Source of the DNA: Setaria digitata
Lineage: Eukaryota; Nematoda; Chromadorea; Rhabditida; Setariidae
Assembly (NCBI GenBank): GCA_003640385.1
Contig: RCAB01000036.1
Coordinates: 186,001-250,000, forward strand
DNA length: 64,000 nucleotides
Direction: 5' to 3'
Shown here: one piece after another, positions 50,529 through 63,118 of the stretch
Numbering within the stretch: position 1 is the first letter of the stretch
Layout of the letters: every line of letters begins with the position of its first letter
Notes under the pieces: generated by a model
The model's database searches: none
Seen by the model: the letters and a program-made list of their open reading frames with translations, nothing else
What the model was told of the DNA's origin: nothing
Made by a program: the position numbers and the translations under genes

Positions 50529-53500
50529 TTAGTCCCAAGCAGATTTATTAAACCGTTGCTTCGTATAATTACACATATCATCGTTCTTCTGATATCGAAA
50601 ATCACTGCGCACTGGACCTGAGAAAAAAAATTGCAGCCAAATTTCTTGCAAAAATCCGAAGTAGCATTATACACAAAAATGTGTTGTAATTTAAAAAATA
50701 TAACTGAAGGTCCTACAATACGAGATGAATGTAATCCGGTTCAGGCTGCCTCACATTCACATCAAAAGCCCATGAAAATGAAATTTTCAGAACTCAAAAA
50801 ACTTTCGCTAAACGATGCAGTAAAGGGCTGCTTTGAGAAGCGTACCTTCCCATTCTCTCTTATCATGAGGTGAACGCTTTTTTACACCAGACGCGCAGTA
50901 ATCCTCAGCTTCTGAGTCAGCATCATTTATTTCAATGACATCATTCACATTCTCGTCATCATCGGTGTCGAATTGATCCATCTGAAAGATAAACTAATTT
51001 TAAACTAGAGAGGCTTTTGTACACGAACTCTGCCATTAAAAGAGAATGGAGCTTCATTAAGGATAAAAATGATCCATAGCATCATGACAATCATTGTATT
51101 TCTCATCTAAAAATAATTTAAGATAAAGTATCAAACTAGTATGATATAAATCCGATAATATGCAAAAAGGAACCTGATAATTTCTTCCATCAAAAACAGC
51201 TCGTAGTGATCTTTTTCCGTCGTAGGGTCCCCTTCCTTCTTGATAATCACCGCGAGGACTATGATTATTTTTAGACAGATCCAAATATCTTTCATTTTTT
51301 AAAGGCATGCTACCACATTTGATGTTTTTTGAGTAATAAGTCACCGAGTTCCCAGGATAATAATTTGAGATAGATGGGTCTAATGGTTTTCCACGTGCTG
51401 TTTTGTGCTCCACCTCATCATCGTCACTAAGTGCTAGAAAGTTTAACAATATTGAAGGATAAACATTCTTCAGATGATTTGGATCATATACTCTATAATA
51501 AAGTAGTTATTCGGTAGTGACAAAAGAGAAATATAACAAGAATATATATATTCTTTAGATGATCACCGCTATCTTTTCTCACTAATTTCATTTCATCACC
51601 ACATGGCATGAATTATGCGTGTCAAAATCTAAGATAGAGCAAATCGTGAAAAAAAAAAAAAGATTCGATATATTTACCAGGAATTATGCCATGTCTTGCT
51701 AAGTATTTTTTAGAATCATAAGAAAATGCACACGATGCAGGCGAACTTTCACAACGCTGAATTTGTTCAACGGTCATTTGTTTTGTAACTCGCGTGGTAC
51801 TTCGAATTAGAGGTGAGATAGGATGTGGTTTCTTTTCACGTTGTCTCGATCGAACTCTTAAATGTCGAGAAAAAAATAGTGCTATAACGTTAATTTTTCC
51901 ATAGATTTGTCCAAATTTAATAAGAGAGAACTTTTATCCTACCAAATACAGTTGCAAAATCATTAATAAGAATTTTAAACAGTATTCACAAAAACTGAAT
52001 TCGTCCACTGTAAGTGCAAAAGAGCTCTACTTAAGTTAGAGAAAACTTAAACCTATCAATATCTCCCTTATTTTGCTCAGAGGCAAAAATGTCGAGGCTC
52101 TCGTCTCCTCCGTATTTCATAATAGCTTCATCTACCAAGCGTTTAAACTCTTCATTTTCTGCATATTTCCGCTTCATTACTGCCCATTTGCGATCATCTT
52201 TGGATAAAACGCTAGCAATACTCTTTCTCTGAAAAAAAAATGTTATGATCTATAAAAATTAAAAATATTTAGAGAAACTAGAGTTCACTATTTTACAGTC
52301 AATATGTCTATGTTACCCATCGCTGTAAATGCAAGAAAATTTTTAATGAAAAAACTAAATTCTGGCCCCGAAACGAATGACAAACTCTTAATTGAAAATG
52401 TAAATAATGCTTCAGATTTATAAAAAGATGCTCAATGTTTCGGTTAGAACTCCATTATGTACGCGAGGCATCCTTTATCAGTCTCATCAAAACATTCTAC
52501 TAATAAATCCTAAAATTCTATACCGAAATTAGAAAATCTTATATTTGGTAGTTGAATCAGATTACCTTTAATAAAATTAAAATTAAAAAACGCACGCCAG
52601 GTGGTATATTTTCTTTGCCCTGACAATGTACCTCTTCCTTAACCTTTTTTTCACACTGCTCAGAATCCTTGCCGTTACTGTCATACAAGACATTAAATTG
52701 TGCCACATCACCCAGCATTTTCTATAAAAACTTCATATTTATAAGCTGCGAATATCGATGACAAAAAAGTAATAACAAACAACGGTGGAAAAGTGTCTTA
52801 AAGTTGAAGAACTGTTTTTCAGGATTAGCAAGAAAACAAATACTTTATGGACAGATATAAAATAGGAACAAATGTCTGATTTTAGAAAGAATGATTTCAA
52901 AACCACCTTCATCGTTTCTGTCAATTGCAAGAATTGATTGCATCTTTCCGAATCTTTCAATGTTAGTTCATCGATTTTTAGCTGCATTTCACACATTTTT
53001 TCTTTTAGTTTTTCTAACTAGAAAATAAACAAACATTGATTCACAGAAGTAATGAATTTTTTTTTTTTGTGTTGAATACTGGATGTTAATAATACAACGT
53101 GCTCCAATATTCTAACGTTTAACATGAACTGTACCAATTTTATGCTTTCGTGTTTACACTGTTGAATTTTGCGCTAAAATATTAAAATGTAAATGATAAT
53201 AATATGCATACGCTTGGATGGAATAAAATCGCAGCAAAAAAAAAAAGACATGCACTGAAAAATTAGGATGTACAATATACCTCGTCCAGAACATGCCCAC
53301 TTTGTTCCTCTACCGCCATTTTGCGAGATCTATCTTTTCGAAAATTTGAAACAGCTAAACTCTTCCGATGTGTTTTTGACGTACCCTAAATTATAGATAT
53401 TTTTAATACTAGGTATATGCTACTAGAAATTAATGATCTTCTTTCTTTTCAGACACAAATCGTATACTGCTGAAAGGGAAAAGATCAAAAAAATCTTCTG

Positions 53501-54570
53501 ATTATTATTCTACCATTTTGCTACATTAAAATTAGGACAAAACTAGAAAAAAAAAGAAAAAAAAGAAAAAAAAACTTTAAACTGAAGTCAATAATTCCAA
53601 GAATGATTGAAAATACCTCTATTGTTTGCGATACGTTTACAGTTCTTCCGAATGCTACCGTTTTCTTTTTCTGCAACAATCGAGCCGGAGGTGGTTTAAA
53701 TTTTTCTGCTTTCACTTCCACTTCAGTCAAACGCCTTGGAATTGAAATTTGCTTTTCTTCGCACTTTTTTGTGGTATTTTTCAGCTTCTCCTTGACTCCA
53801 CCACACGGCCCAGTTAGCAATCCGTTTTTCAAAACGGAACGTACCGGCTGAGTTCGTGAATAAGGAACGGACCTAAACAGCAAATGAAATAATCAGTGTG
53901 GTAGAATCTAACCAACCTCTTAGGAAGTGCTAATAAATACAAGGAAAATTTAAAGAACTTAAATTTAAATTTCCTAATCTGAATTCCTTATTTTTTTCTA
54001 AAGAGCGAATGCAGATGAAGAAATTTGCTGTTTTAACTTGTAACCACTGAGTTTAGTTAATATTCTTAATATAAAGTATAATGTACGTATGGGTAAATAA
54101 ATATTTCAAAGCTGTCCAGGAAGTGAAGGAAACAAAAGATCGCTCTTCCCTTCAAACTTGTCTGAGAGAATGCTTCTTCTTCTACAGCACTGACAAATAA
54201 GACAATTTAAGAAGTTCACAAAGAGATTATGGATAGCTGGAAATGCCACATTTCAACGGAGCTGAATACAAAAACATGTAAAATTTACCCGTGGTTACAG
54301 ATAACTCGAGCGCTAACAGTTTCTAATGGTAGAGAAGCAAGTGAAGTCAACTGGTCCACCTGGAAATTTCGCAATTTTCAGCTCAGAAACGTTTTGCTAA
54401 GAACTTCAAAAAGAATTATTCAAAAGAAAAAAAAAACTAAAACACACCTGACAAGCAGCAGAAATTCCGAACTGGTTTTTAGCTGATGCTGAGGAATTGT
54501 CTAATGCGAATTTCAAATCAGGAACATATGAAACCAGTGAGGTGAGACAATCCTGATTTTTGTGCGTCAT
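50529..54570 (-). CDS. Undescribed coiled-coil protein with a KEN box
   Basis: Ten exons join in phase: 54570-54446, 53872-53617, 53385-53281, 53017-52907, 52721-52566, 52228-52053, 51856-51678, 51433-51174, 50981-50846 and 50617-50529; about 530 residues. I do not recognise a family. In order: a basic region (KFKPPPARLLQKKKTVAFGR), a short coiled coil (LEKLKEKMCEMQLKIDELTL, about 163-200), a KEN motif in QGKENIPPG, a charged helix (KWAVMKRKYAENEEFKRLVD), a conserved-looking segment SYDSKKYLARHGIIP, then acidic stretches (LSDDDEVE, FDTDDDENVNDV). Several Ser-Pro sites (HPISPL, NHSPRG, RSPHDK) would suit CDK. KEN boxes are APC/C degrons, so a spindle, centrosome or kinetochore role in M phase is a reasonable guess only. 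The start follows an acceptor by 14 bases; an upstream exon cannot be excluded. Exon 5 may end earlier at 52596. Confidence 0.75.
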
Positions 54571-55866
54571 TACCCAAGCAACATCTGCAAGTGAAACCAT
54601 GCGAAAAATATTCACAAACAAAAAACATGCGAGTCGCTGCACGGGAGTTTCGCTAGTTTAGAAACTTGTTTAACTTCCTTCACTGAAGATATTATTGAGC
54701 AACAAAGGAAAAAAAATGCTCTACGCTTCTGATATCTCTAGATGAAAAAATCATAATCAACACTAACCACTACTTTCAACATGTACAGGTACAATCCGCT
54801 CTAATTCCGTAGATACACAATAATCCTAAAACTCAAATGTTGCACTTACTTTCTGAGTATATCAGCCCTGTAACGAGCCGTATAATCTTCAGAGAAAATA
54901 TACTGTAAGTTCAATGGCGATTATCGACTTAAAAAAAAGCCTGTACAATGATAAACAGTTGAAAAAGTAAAAAAAAAAAATCTTCCACCGTCAAACAGCG
55001 GATATTCGAGTGATACAAAGCCGTACTATGTGATACAAGCGACAAAATTTTTTCTTCACACTTCTGACAATTAGAACAAAGCATACCTTTTTTTTTCGTA
55101 TTTTATCCATCAATACATAAATTCTTTTTGTTGACAGAAAGAGAAGAGTAGAAAATGTTGTAGAACAAAGTCAAATATGAAGAAATCCAGAATCTGGATT
55201 CGATATTTATAAAAAAAATAGTGAAAAAAAACTAACGAGCGACATAAGTCTGGGATAAATCGAAAAGAAAGATCAAGGAATCGAACAAATCGAAAATTTT
55301 AATGAATCAAAGAAGTGAGTTTTAGTGCATAGGTAATAAAAGTTGAAAGGAGAATTTGAAAGAAACAGAAACTAATGCACAAGAGGAGTGGTTAAACAAG
55401 AAAACCACTAGAATGAAATTCAAATAAAAATATGAAGTGCTTCAACGACTGTGTAGTAAATACTACACCGAATCACTAACTGACAAAGTTAGGGAAGACA
55501 AAACAGCACATATCATATGAGATCATTTGTTTAATCAGTACATGATTAGTGCAGAAATCTGATATATTGATCATTAAGAAAAACAAGGAAGACCACTTTT
55601 ACAACAATAAATCAAAGACAGGAAATGGAACTAAAAAGGTTAATGACGATGATGCAGATAAAGGTAAGAATATATATACGGTGGAATGAACTTGGATGGA
55701 CAAATAAGAATTGAAAATTATGAAAAAAAAACTTTGAAAAATTCTGCAAGTAAAACAATAAAATTTATAATACACACACTATTAAAACGGTATGATGTAC
55801 CATACAGAATTGCGGGATCGACCGAATTCATAACAACAAAACAATAAAACAACATTTCACCATTTC
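54571..55866. other. Intergenic, very AT-rich
   Basis: Between the KEN-box gene and the CDC25 B stop, both on the minus strand. Only poly-A tracts and a small inverted repeat (GTGTAGTA/TACTACAC at 55449-55466) were seen; no exon was supported. Long enough to contain a promoter or an operon spacer. Confidence 0.5.
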
Positions 55867-58800
55867 TCAAATAGTATTGCTAGTACTGGGACCAGGATCA
55901 GGGTCATTTCCTTTAAAATCGTCATCACTAAACAAACGCCGGCAAGTACTCCTGCCTGATACTTCTCTTCCTCTGTCTTCCAGAGGACGGCTTTTGGGAG
56001 TACTTGGAAATTGCGACGGAGACTCAGGTGAACTGATAAATAAGCGCTGCAAAAATCATATATAACAAACCTCTACAATTCCAAATTGCACCGCTATCGA
56101 AGAATAAATTTCATTAAAATCACTAACCATTGGCAAAATACGGCGAGGAGGTGTCTTCATGTTTTGATCGACTTCCATGGTACTTGTATTTAATTCTTCT
56201 CTGGGTTGTCTATTATAACGATCTCTTGCCAGCGTATGATAAACTGAAGCAACTGTCCTAATACGATGGAATTTGTAATTTCTTAGTTCTTGTAGATGAG
56301 CCTTATCACTCATTTTCACATATCCATTAGGTTCAAGAAGATCCTAAATAACATCTTGCATAAATGATTCTTTCTCTTATTTTGAAATGTTGGTAAATAG
56401 CCCATGTTTCAGCATAAGAAAAAAGAGATAAAAAGATTGAACTGAGTATATATCCAAGCTCCAAATGTGAAAAGAAATTGAGGAAAACATAGAAACCAGT
56501 TTAGAAAACACATCCTAATTCCTTGAAGAATATATTTCAAAACTCTCAACTGTTGAAAAGTTTCTGGAAGCTTCCGCACAATAATAGCTAATTAAAAGTA
56601 CAATTTGCAAATGTTATAAGCTACTGCAATCCTCCACTATTTTAAAATTTTTTGGGAGAATTCTTACCGGAGCGCTACTGTAACGCAAATAGAAGTTGCG
56701 ATAACCATACTGCAGTAAATACATTTCTGGATAATCCACCATTGGATATCTTCCAACATTCAGCTTGCGATCAAGTGCACGCAATTCATATGCCCTGGAA
56801 AATAGACTGCTTGAAACTGTTCTGGTTCTATTTTTAACACGGACTTCTTTTAAACTTAATTGTGATTTTCAATATTTCGCTACCCAATACCAGCACACAA
56901 GAAGGAATGTATGAAATAAAATGGACGAGCACACAAGAACTACACTGCTTTAATCACACCACCCTCCCCTCACATCGTATATAACAACTTTTAAAACCAA
57001 CGTACATTGAAGGTGCTCGTTTTTGGGAAAATTCGCAATAGAAAATCGGCTTCTTCATCATTAATTTTGCCCGTAGTTCGATATCACTAGGATAGAAGGC
57101 CTCCTCGACAACAGCTGGATCATATAAGTTATACGCACCCTACGTGATGAAAAATAATTGAACAGATTTCATGAGATTTGAAAATTTGCATGCAGTGCAT
57201 TTTAGTTTTCTTCGGCAATCGTTTCCAGTCCTTACTTCTCGTTAAATAACTTGATCAGCAGAATAAAACCGAAAACTCAAGGCGTATTATACACATATGA
57301 TTAAAAGCAGCAATGATGGGCGCCACGAACATGACAATTCGAAATTGTGAATTAAGCACTAGTCCAGTGACAAAATAAAATAAAACTTTTGCAGAAAGAA
57401 ATTACTCGAATATGTCCACCCTCATACTCAAACGGATATCGGCAATCAATAAGTAAAAAGCGTTCCAAAAACTGTTCCATTGTCATCGACATCAGCAGAT
57501 CGGCCAAAGTTTCAGCGCTTATGCATGCAAAAGCAGTTGACGGAACATCTGGATTTCTAAGTATATCCAATTCATAACGCTAGAAAACCGGCCAATTAAA
57601 TTTTAGAATATTTTCAAAAAACTAAAAAGAATATTTCCAATATAACCCAGTTCTCTAAACTTATCGAAAACTAGAAACGGATTTGTATCTCAGTTTTGCA
57701 AAACATTATTTCATAGACCGAACACAATAAAAACTTCTCACTGCACAGAGCAAGCTCAAGCGTGATACTTCACATGACTTCCCTATGGACATCCATAAAT
57801 TGATCAACATTATATAGTGTTTTAGAAAATAGCCTCACTAAAAACTACCATTCAGCATATATGGTTATGAGAATGACATACAAAGTCACGAATACATTGT
57901 GGTGACCGCGGATCTCTGACGTCGCTGGTTTCTAAAAAGCTTGACGAATGAGATCGATGGAAAGCTCGAGAACCATTTTCTATGTCAGAGGAACGATCGT
58001 CATCTGATCCATTTTCATCCTTAACAATGTAGTCATTTAGCGAAAGACAGAAAGTAGTTCTGGCTGAAGCAACTTAAAAATTCAAGTAATTTTCAGCGCA
58101 CTACTTACTAAACAAAAACAGTGCGATATCGATGCTAAGCTTCAACCAAGATTGTGCTTATGAAAACGAATACGGAAACTCGCCGATGGAAAAAAAAAAA
58201 ATTAAAATGAATTACCTCAATAGCACTATCGCGATCTTCTCGCAATGGTCCTGTCACATCAACATCCATTCCTTCTTCAAAGCTGTCGGCAGCCATCCTA
58301 TCACTACCACTTTCTTCCATTTGATCATCTTTTGCCTTTTTCGCACTTCCATTATCTTCCATTTCGTCTGACATGCGACGCTTTTTATAACGAGACTCCA
58401 ATTTGTTCGGGGTTGATGTTGATGGGAGTGAAGGGGATATCAAACTGTTGTGACTGGTGCCTTGCAGATGTGCTCGGAAGCTGAATTCATTTTCCAGATT
58501 TTCAAAATCATCCTCATCATCGCCGCGACATTTCTCAATTGAGCTATGTTCACTAACTGTCTCGCTATGTCTAAATTTTATTAAAAAGCATCAAAATTTC
58601 CCATTATCAGGTAACTCATGCTGTTATTTTAAATCATCATTCGGATTTACCGAGTCGTTGGAAGTAAGTTATAAAGTTTGCCAAAGTTGCTCTTGCTTGA
58701 TATTCTCATATTTTTTGATCGATGTTTTTTGAAATCAGAACACCGTCGAACACGTCGCACTTGTTTTACCCTAACAAGATCACTAGATGAATCTCGTCTG

Positions 58801-59639
58801 CCTAAAAACACTCCTTATATAGAATTGCACTCGCAATTTACGAATGTCAATTTTTTTTTTTTTTCGAAAAATGCATTCGTGGAACCAAGAAACTTTTTTT
58901 GAATCAAAATTCCACCAGGAATAATTAAAATGTAATCGATTGCAAAAATTAGAGCTCACCTGATAGACACGTTGAACTGATGGGCTGTATACATTTGGAG
59001 TAATCAGAGGTCTTTTCTGTTGAAGGGGAATCGGAAAACGAAAAATGCACTGTTGTAGAAGGGAAATGAACTTGAGGTGGAGGTATTCTATAAATTGATT
59101 AACTCAATGGTGCGGTTACTATTTGGAATACGCCTAAAACTTCCACAAGGACATAAGATCAAATATGAAAAGATCATGACTCGGAATGATCAAGAACAGC
59201 TCTGAACTTCTTGCTGCTTCAGAACTTAAGGACGCTTTTTTTTTCAACACTCAAAGACTGTTACTAATTACAGGAAACGAGAATTTGATGTAAAAATAAG
59301 TTTTTAAATTACTCAACTTAACTTACGGAATATTTGTACGGTCTAGAAGTGAGCTACGAAGAACATTCGGATTAAACATTCCAGAAGTTTGGCTAATAAA
59401 AGACGGTTTCTGCTTACAATCAGCGGATATAAATTCAGCCTCCTATAAAAGAATTACATTGGTACTTGTAGTCTAATAAAACCGTTTTCAAAAAAAGGAA
59501 AAAACATGAGGAATATGAATACGGCATAGGATTCTGCTCCCATCGGGCTCTGGTTGGTGTCCTGTCCATCAGCAGCAGTATAATCTTTTGGCAGTATTTC
59601 CGAAACCATCAGGTTTTGGTTGCTATCGTTCTCCGACAT
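55867..59639 (-). CDS. cdc-25: CDC25-type dual-specificity phosphatase B
   Basis: Second CDC25 gene. Exons 59639-59523, 59442-59327, 59087-58960, 58801-58651, 58570-58216, 58019-57882, 57579-57406, 57139-57006, 56794-56668, 56343-56128 (or -56071) and 56046-55867, all in phase, 611 or 630 residues. The catalytic block starts ACISAETLADLLMSM, then LLIDCRYPFEYEGGHIRGAY, the CX5R loop FYCEFSQKRAPS (Cys and Arg present) and YPEMYLLQYGYRNFY. The long N-terminal half is Ser/acidic and regulatory, with a basic patch (RRVRRCSDFKKHR) that may serve nuclear import. The exons carrying the acidic loop and CX5R are 174 and 134 bases, exactly as in copy A, so the copies share an ancestor. Two phase-0 donors in exon 10 suggest alternative splicing. 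A strong acceptor (TATTTTCAG) lies 30 bases before the ATG. The tail contains SSPESPSQ and PSTPKSR. Confidence 0.93.
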
Positions 59640-61460
59640 GTTCTGATCGTAAGATGAATAGGGTAAGTTCTGAAAATAATAGCACACCACAAAGTTAGCA
59701 TTTATGTATCGTTTAACACTTTACTTCGAAAGACGAAAGTGAATTTGTGGATTCACTTTTCAGTACTGGTGCACATTAGAAGGTAAGTGCCATGAGTAAT
59801 GACATATTTCTCAAAAGTATGACTTAAGTTAGTAATTTAAAAGATTATAGGTGTCAACTAACAGAGCTCATCGCGAAATCGCGTGTCTTCAATCTTTAAA
59901 AGAAACGGCCAGTTATTCCATACAGTCAAAACTGAAATAAGAAACAACAAATATGGAAATCACATTATAAGCGAGCCATTTCCGAAAATTACTGATGTTA
60001 TGCGTTCCTGTTCAGCAGTTCTGCTAAGGGCAGGATGTAGATGATTTATCAGAACACAGGCAATCGGCAAAATGTACGAGTCCATTTTCAGTTGAGGTGC
60101 GGAAGGCACGACCACTCAGAAGTTAACGTGAAACCTCCTGATCTCTCGACACTAAGCCACAAGGGACTGGTCGGAGGAATCCACCCTGTTAAACTGAACC
60201 TGAACAGTCCAGTAACTTTAGCACTCATCACGTTACGACTGAGACCGCTAGACCACACTCGACCCGAACAGACTGAAGGACGCAAGCCACCATGTAGCCA
60301 CAACACAACATCGCAGAAACCAGCAACACTCTTCGCGCCATTCCTTCTGGTCAAATTTTCGAACGCTTCCAGATCGCAATCCACCAGGATGCGTCTGTTG
60401 CAGCGGAACACTCCTCCAGAAACCTGGTTGGAACTCGCTGAACTATGGACTATTTAGTATCTCGTATTTGCAGCTCTTTCATCACTGCAAGTAGACAACT
60501 GTTTCGCTTAATTACAGTGAAGCATTTGGAAGTAACGATTTATTCACTCAGCAGTGCTATCCTCACAGGAAGCAGAACAAGTGACCATTGGTTCCTCAAT
60601 CTACATTTCGTTACAAATAAAATTAATCACCGCGAGAGAGTTCCAGTAAACACTCATCCACAAGATGCGCGATTCACTAGTAACAGAGAAATATATAGGA
60701 TTTAAATTCGACTTCATTACTAATAACCTCCATCATTTACCTTTATTTTCACACGCTAATTAAAATATATCCCTCACGTACAATATTTTGTACCATGAAA
60801 CAGAATAGGTAACAAGCAAAATGAATAGAAAAATTAGAATGAAGATTGAAAGACATTGTTGAAAGCAAACCTTGACACAGTAAGGTATGTTTTGAGAAAA
60901 ACCTAAAATCGTTGGCATTTCAAAGTAGCTTACGAAGACCGTTGAATTTTCAGTAATAACATAACTCACTAACCTTTTTTGAGCTTATGTTTCTGACTGG
61001 CAAATTTATCCATTAAGACAATTAACACAGATGAAAGGCTTTAAAAAGAAATTAAGCCCATTGGAAATAAAAGAACTAGAAAATGAACATAAAAACATGA
61101 ACAAAACAGGAAAGAAAATGCACCAGAAAATATATATGCCCTACAGATATGCCACACTTCAAGGATAAGCAATTAAATGCAAATTAAGGGTCTTTTCCGT
61201 TTTATCCAACCTCGTTATGAGATGGCAATCGAGTCTCTAGGAATTTGAGATTTTACATATGGCTAAATATTTGAAAAAAACTGAAAAGACAGGAAAAGTA
61301 GGATATATAGAAAATATGCAAAAATATTAATTTTACAGTTATGCAAAAACGCATTTTAATGCGAAACATGTGTAAGATGGAAAAAAAAGATACATTCACA
61401 GAGAATTGGAAATTAAACTTAGAAATCGAGGATTTTACTTTGAACCTCAAAATAACTACA
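59640..61460. other. Intergenic region with a GC-rich patch
   Basis: Between the CDC25 B start and the SEL-10 stop. A patch at 60000-60470 is clearly GC-richer and is open on both strands (frames 60041-60457 plus and 60088-60411 minus), but neither has recognisable content. It may be promoter, an old repeat or an unannotated exon. The remainder is AT-rich. Confidence 0.5.
60190..60255 (-). ncRNA. Possible tRNA-derived sequence (Pol III A and B boxes)
   Basis: On the minus strand TGGTCTAGCGG (60255-60245) matches the A box well, and GGTTCAGTTTA (60200-60190) partly matches a B box, 45 bases on. No full cloverleaf was found, so a SINE or tRNA relic is more likely than a tRNA gene. Confidence 0.25.
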
Positions 61461-63086
61461 TCAAGGGTAATCAGCATCAAAGTCAAGCAGTATTAGTTTT
61501 GTATCTTCTGTACCATTGCGTGAACCCACCGCACAGACCAGCATTGTTGGTGTTGATTTTAAACGCCAGATACAACCACCCGAACCGCCAGAACGAAGCC
61601 TAACTAAGTCACGTACAAATACGCCTAAACTGATACCTTTAAGTTGTTGACTGTTATAATAATAATAAATCTACAGATAAAAGTAAAAACAAATGATGAC
61701 ACTTCTGCAAAGTAAACGGTGCAATGACTGATTCCAGAATACTTAAAAATGCAACAGCAACAGCAACTAACCTAGACTATCCAGTAGGCAGATATAGAAC
61801 CTCTTTCTGATAGTACCTGTATGTCCTGCCACTAAGGAAGCTAACTTACCCTGTTTGACATCCCACAGTTTAACCGACCCATCATCACTACTCGTTGCAA
61901 CTAGACCATTTTCAAGAAACTGTAAACTAGTGACAGCTGAAGCGTGTCGATTGGGACCAGAAAGAGTGTATTTGCATTGTCCATCCATTATATCCCAAAT
62001 CTTAAACAGCTTGTACAAAAATATTTCATAATGTAAAATATACTCAAAAATACCAAAGAAAAGTTCAGAACAGAAAGTCCTGGTATGTCAACATATAAAA
62101 AATTAAGCTAAATAAAATCTGATGAAATAACTTTGAATAAGAAAGTGGATTCACAAAATGAGTGGTATGCATGACTCGAATAGAAATTTATGAAGTAATG
62201 TCAAGTATAGGGATAAATATAAAAAATAAATCAATAAAAAATAAACCCATTGCACTTGTAACCACTTAGCTACATTTTATTTGCTTTTCAACTCTATATT
62301 TAAAAATCACAAACCTTGATTGTACTATCAGCATTCCCAGAAACAAGCGTATTCCCTCTCAACTGCATGCCTGAAGTTAAAGACTGATGGCCAGTCAATG
62401 TCTGTGTACATACTCCTTCACGAATATTCCATACTTTGATTGTAGTATCCAAACTACCGCTAACGACTATGTCTCTTTCGCTATCAAACTGCAAATTTAA
62501 TTATTTTTTTCAAGTAATCTAAACAGATTCACACCAATTTCCAAAATTTCACATTTAAAAGATTTTCATGAAACATTATTTCGATGCATTTCGTTTGGCT
62601 AAACCGCAGACTGCAAAGCACCATCAGTTAACTGACTATAACGGAGAACTCATTGCGCTAGTTGTCATGGAAGCACAAGAAATACTTTAAGAGATTGCAA
62701 TTTCACGTACCAGTAATGAATAAACTCGATTACTATGACCAGTTAGGGTGTGTAAGCATTTACCTGATTCTGCATCCCAAACCTGGAACGAAACTAATAT
62801 CCGTAAAACAGAACTGCATCAACACATCTTAAAAGTTTATCTGATAAAATCTTGAGGTTAACTTTCAGTTCCACAAAGCGGCAAGAAAAACCTAAGCATC
62901 TCGTAAAATTATAGTAAATTCTTAAAAGTGTTCTATTTTTATCTCCTTACCATATTCCACTAATTATTCCAAGAAAGAACACGAAAATATCAAGTCCATA
63001 AAATTATCCAGCATTAAAAAAAAGGTGATAATCACTGAGTAAGAAATTTCAAATTTACTTTAAATAAAAGCAGCGACGATTTTTCA

Positions 63087-63118
<32 letters not shown>

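Noticed and set aside
60041..60457. 138-residue plus frame as a gene
   Set aside because: Open on both strands because of high GC; no domain, and it overlaps Pol III-like boxes.
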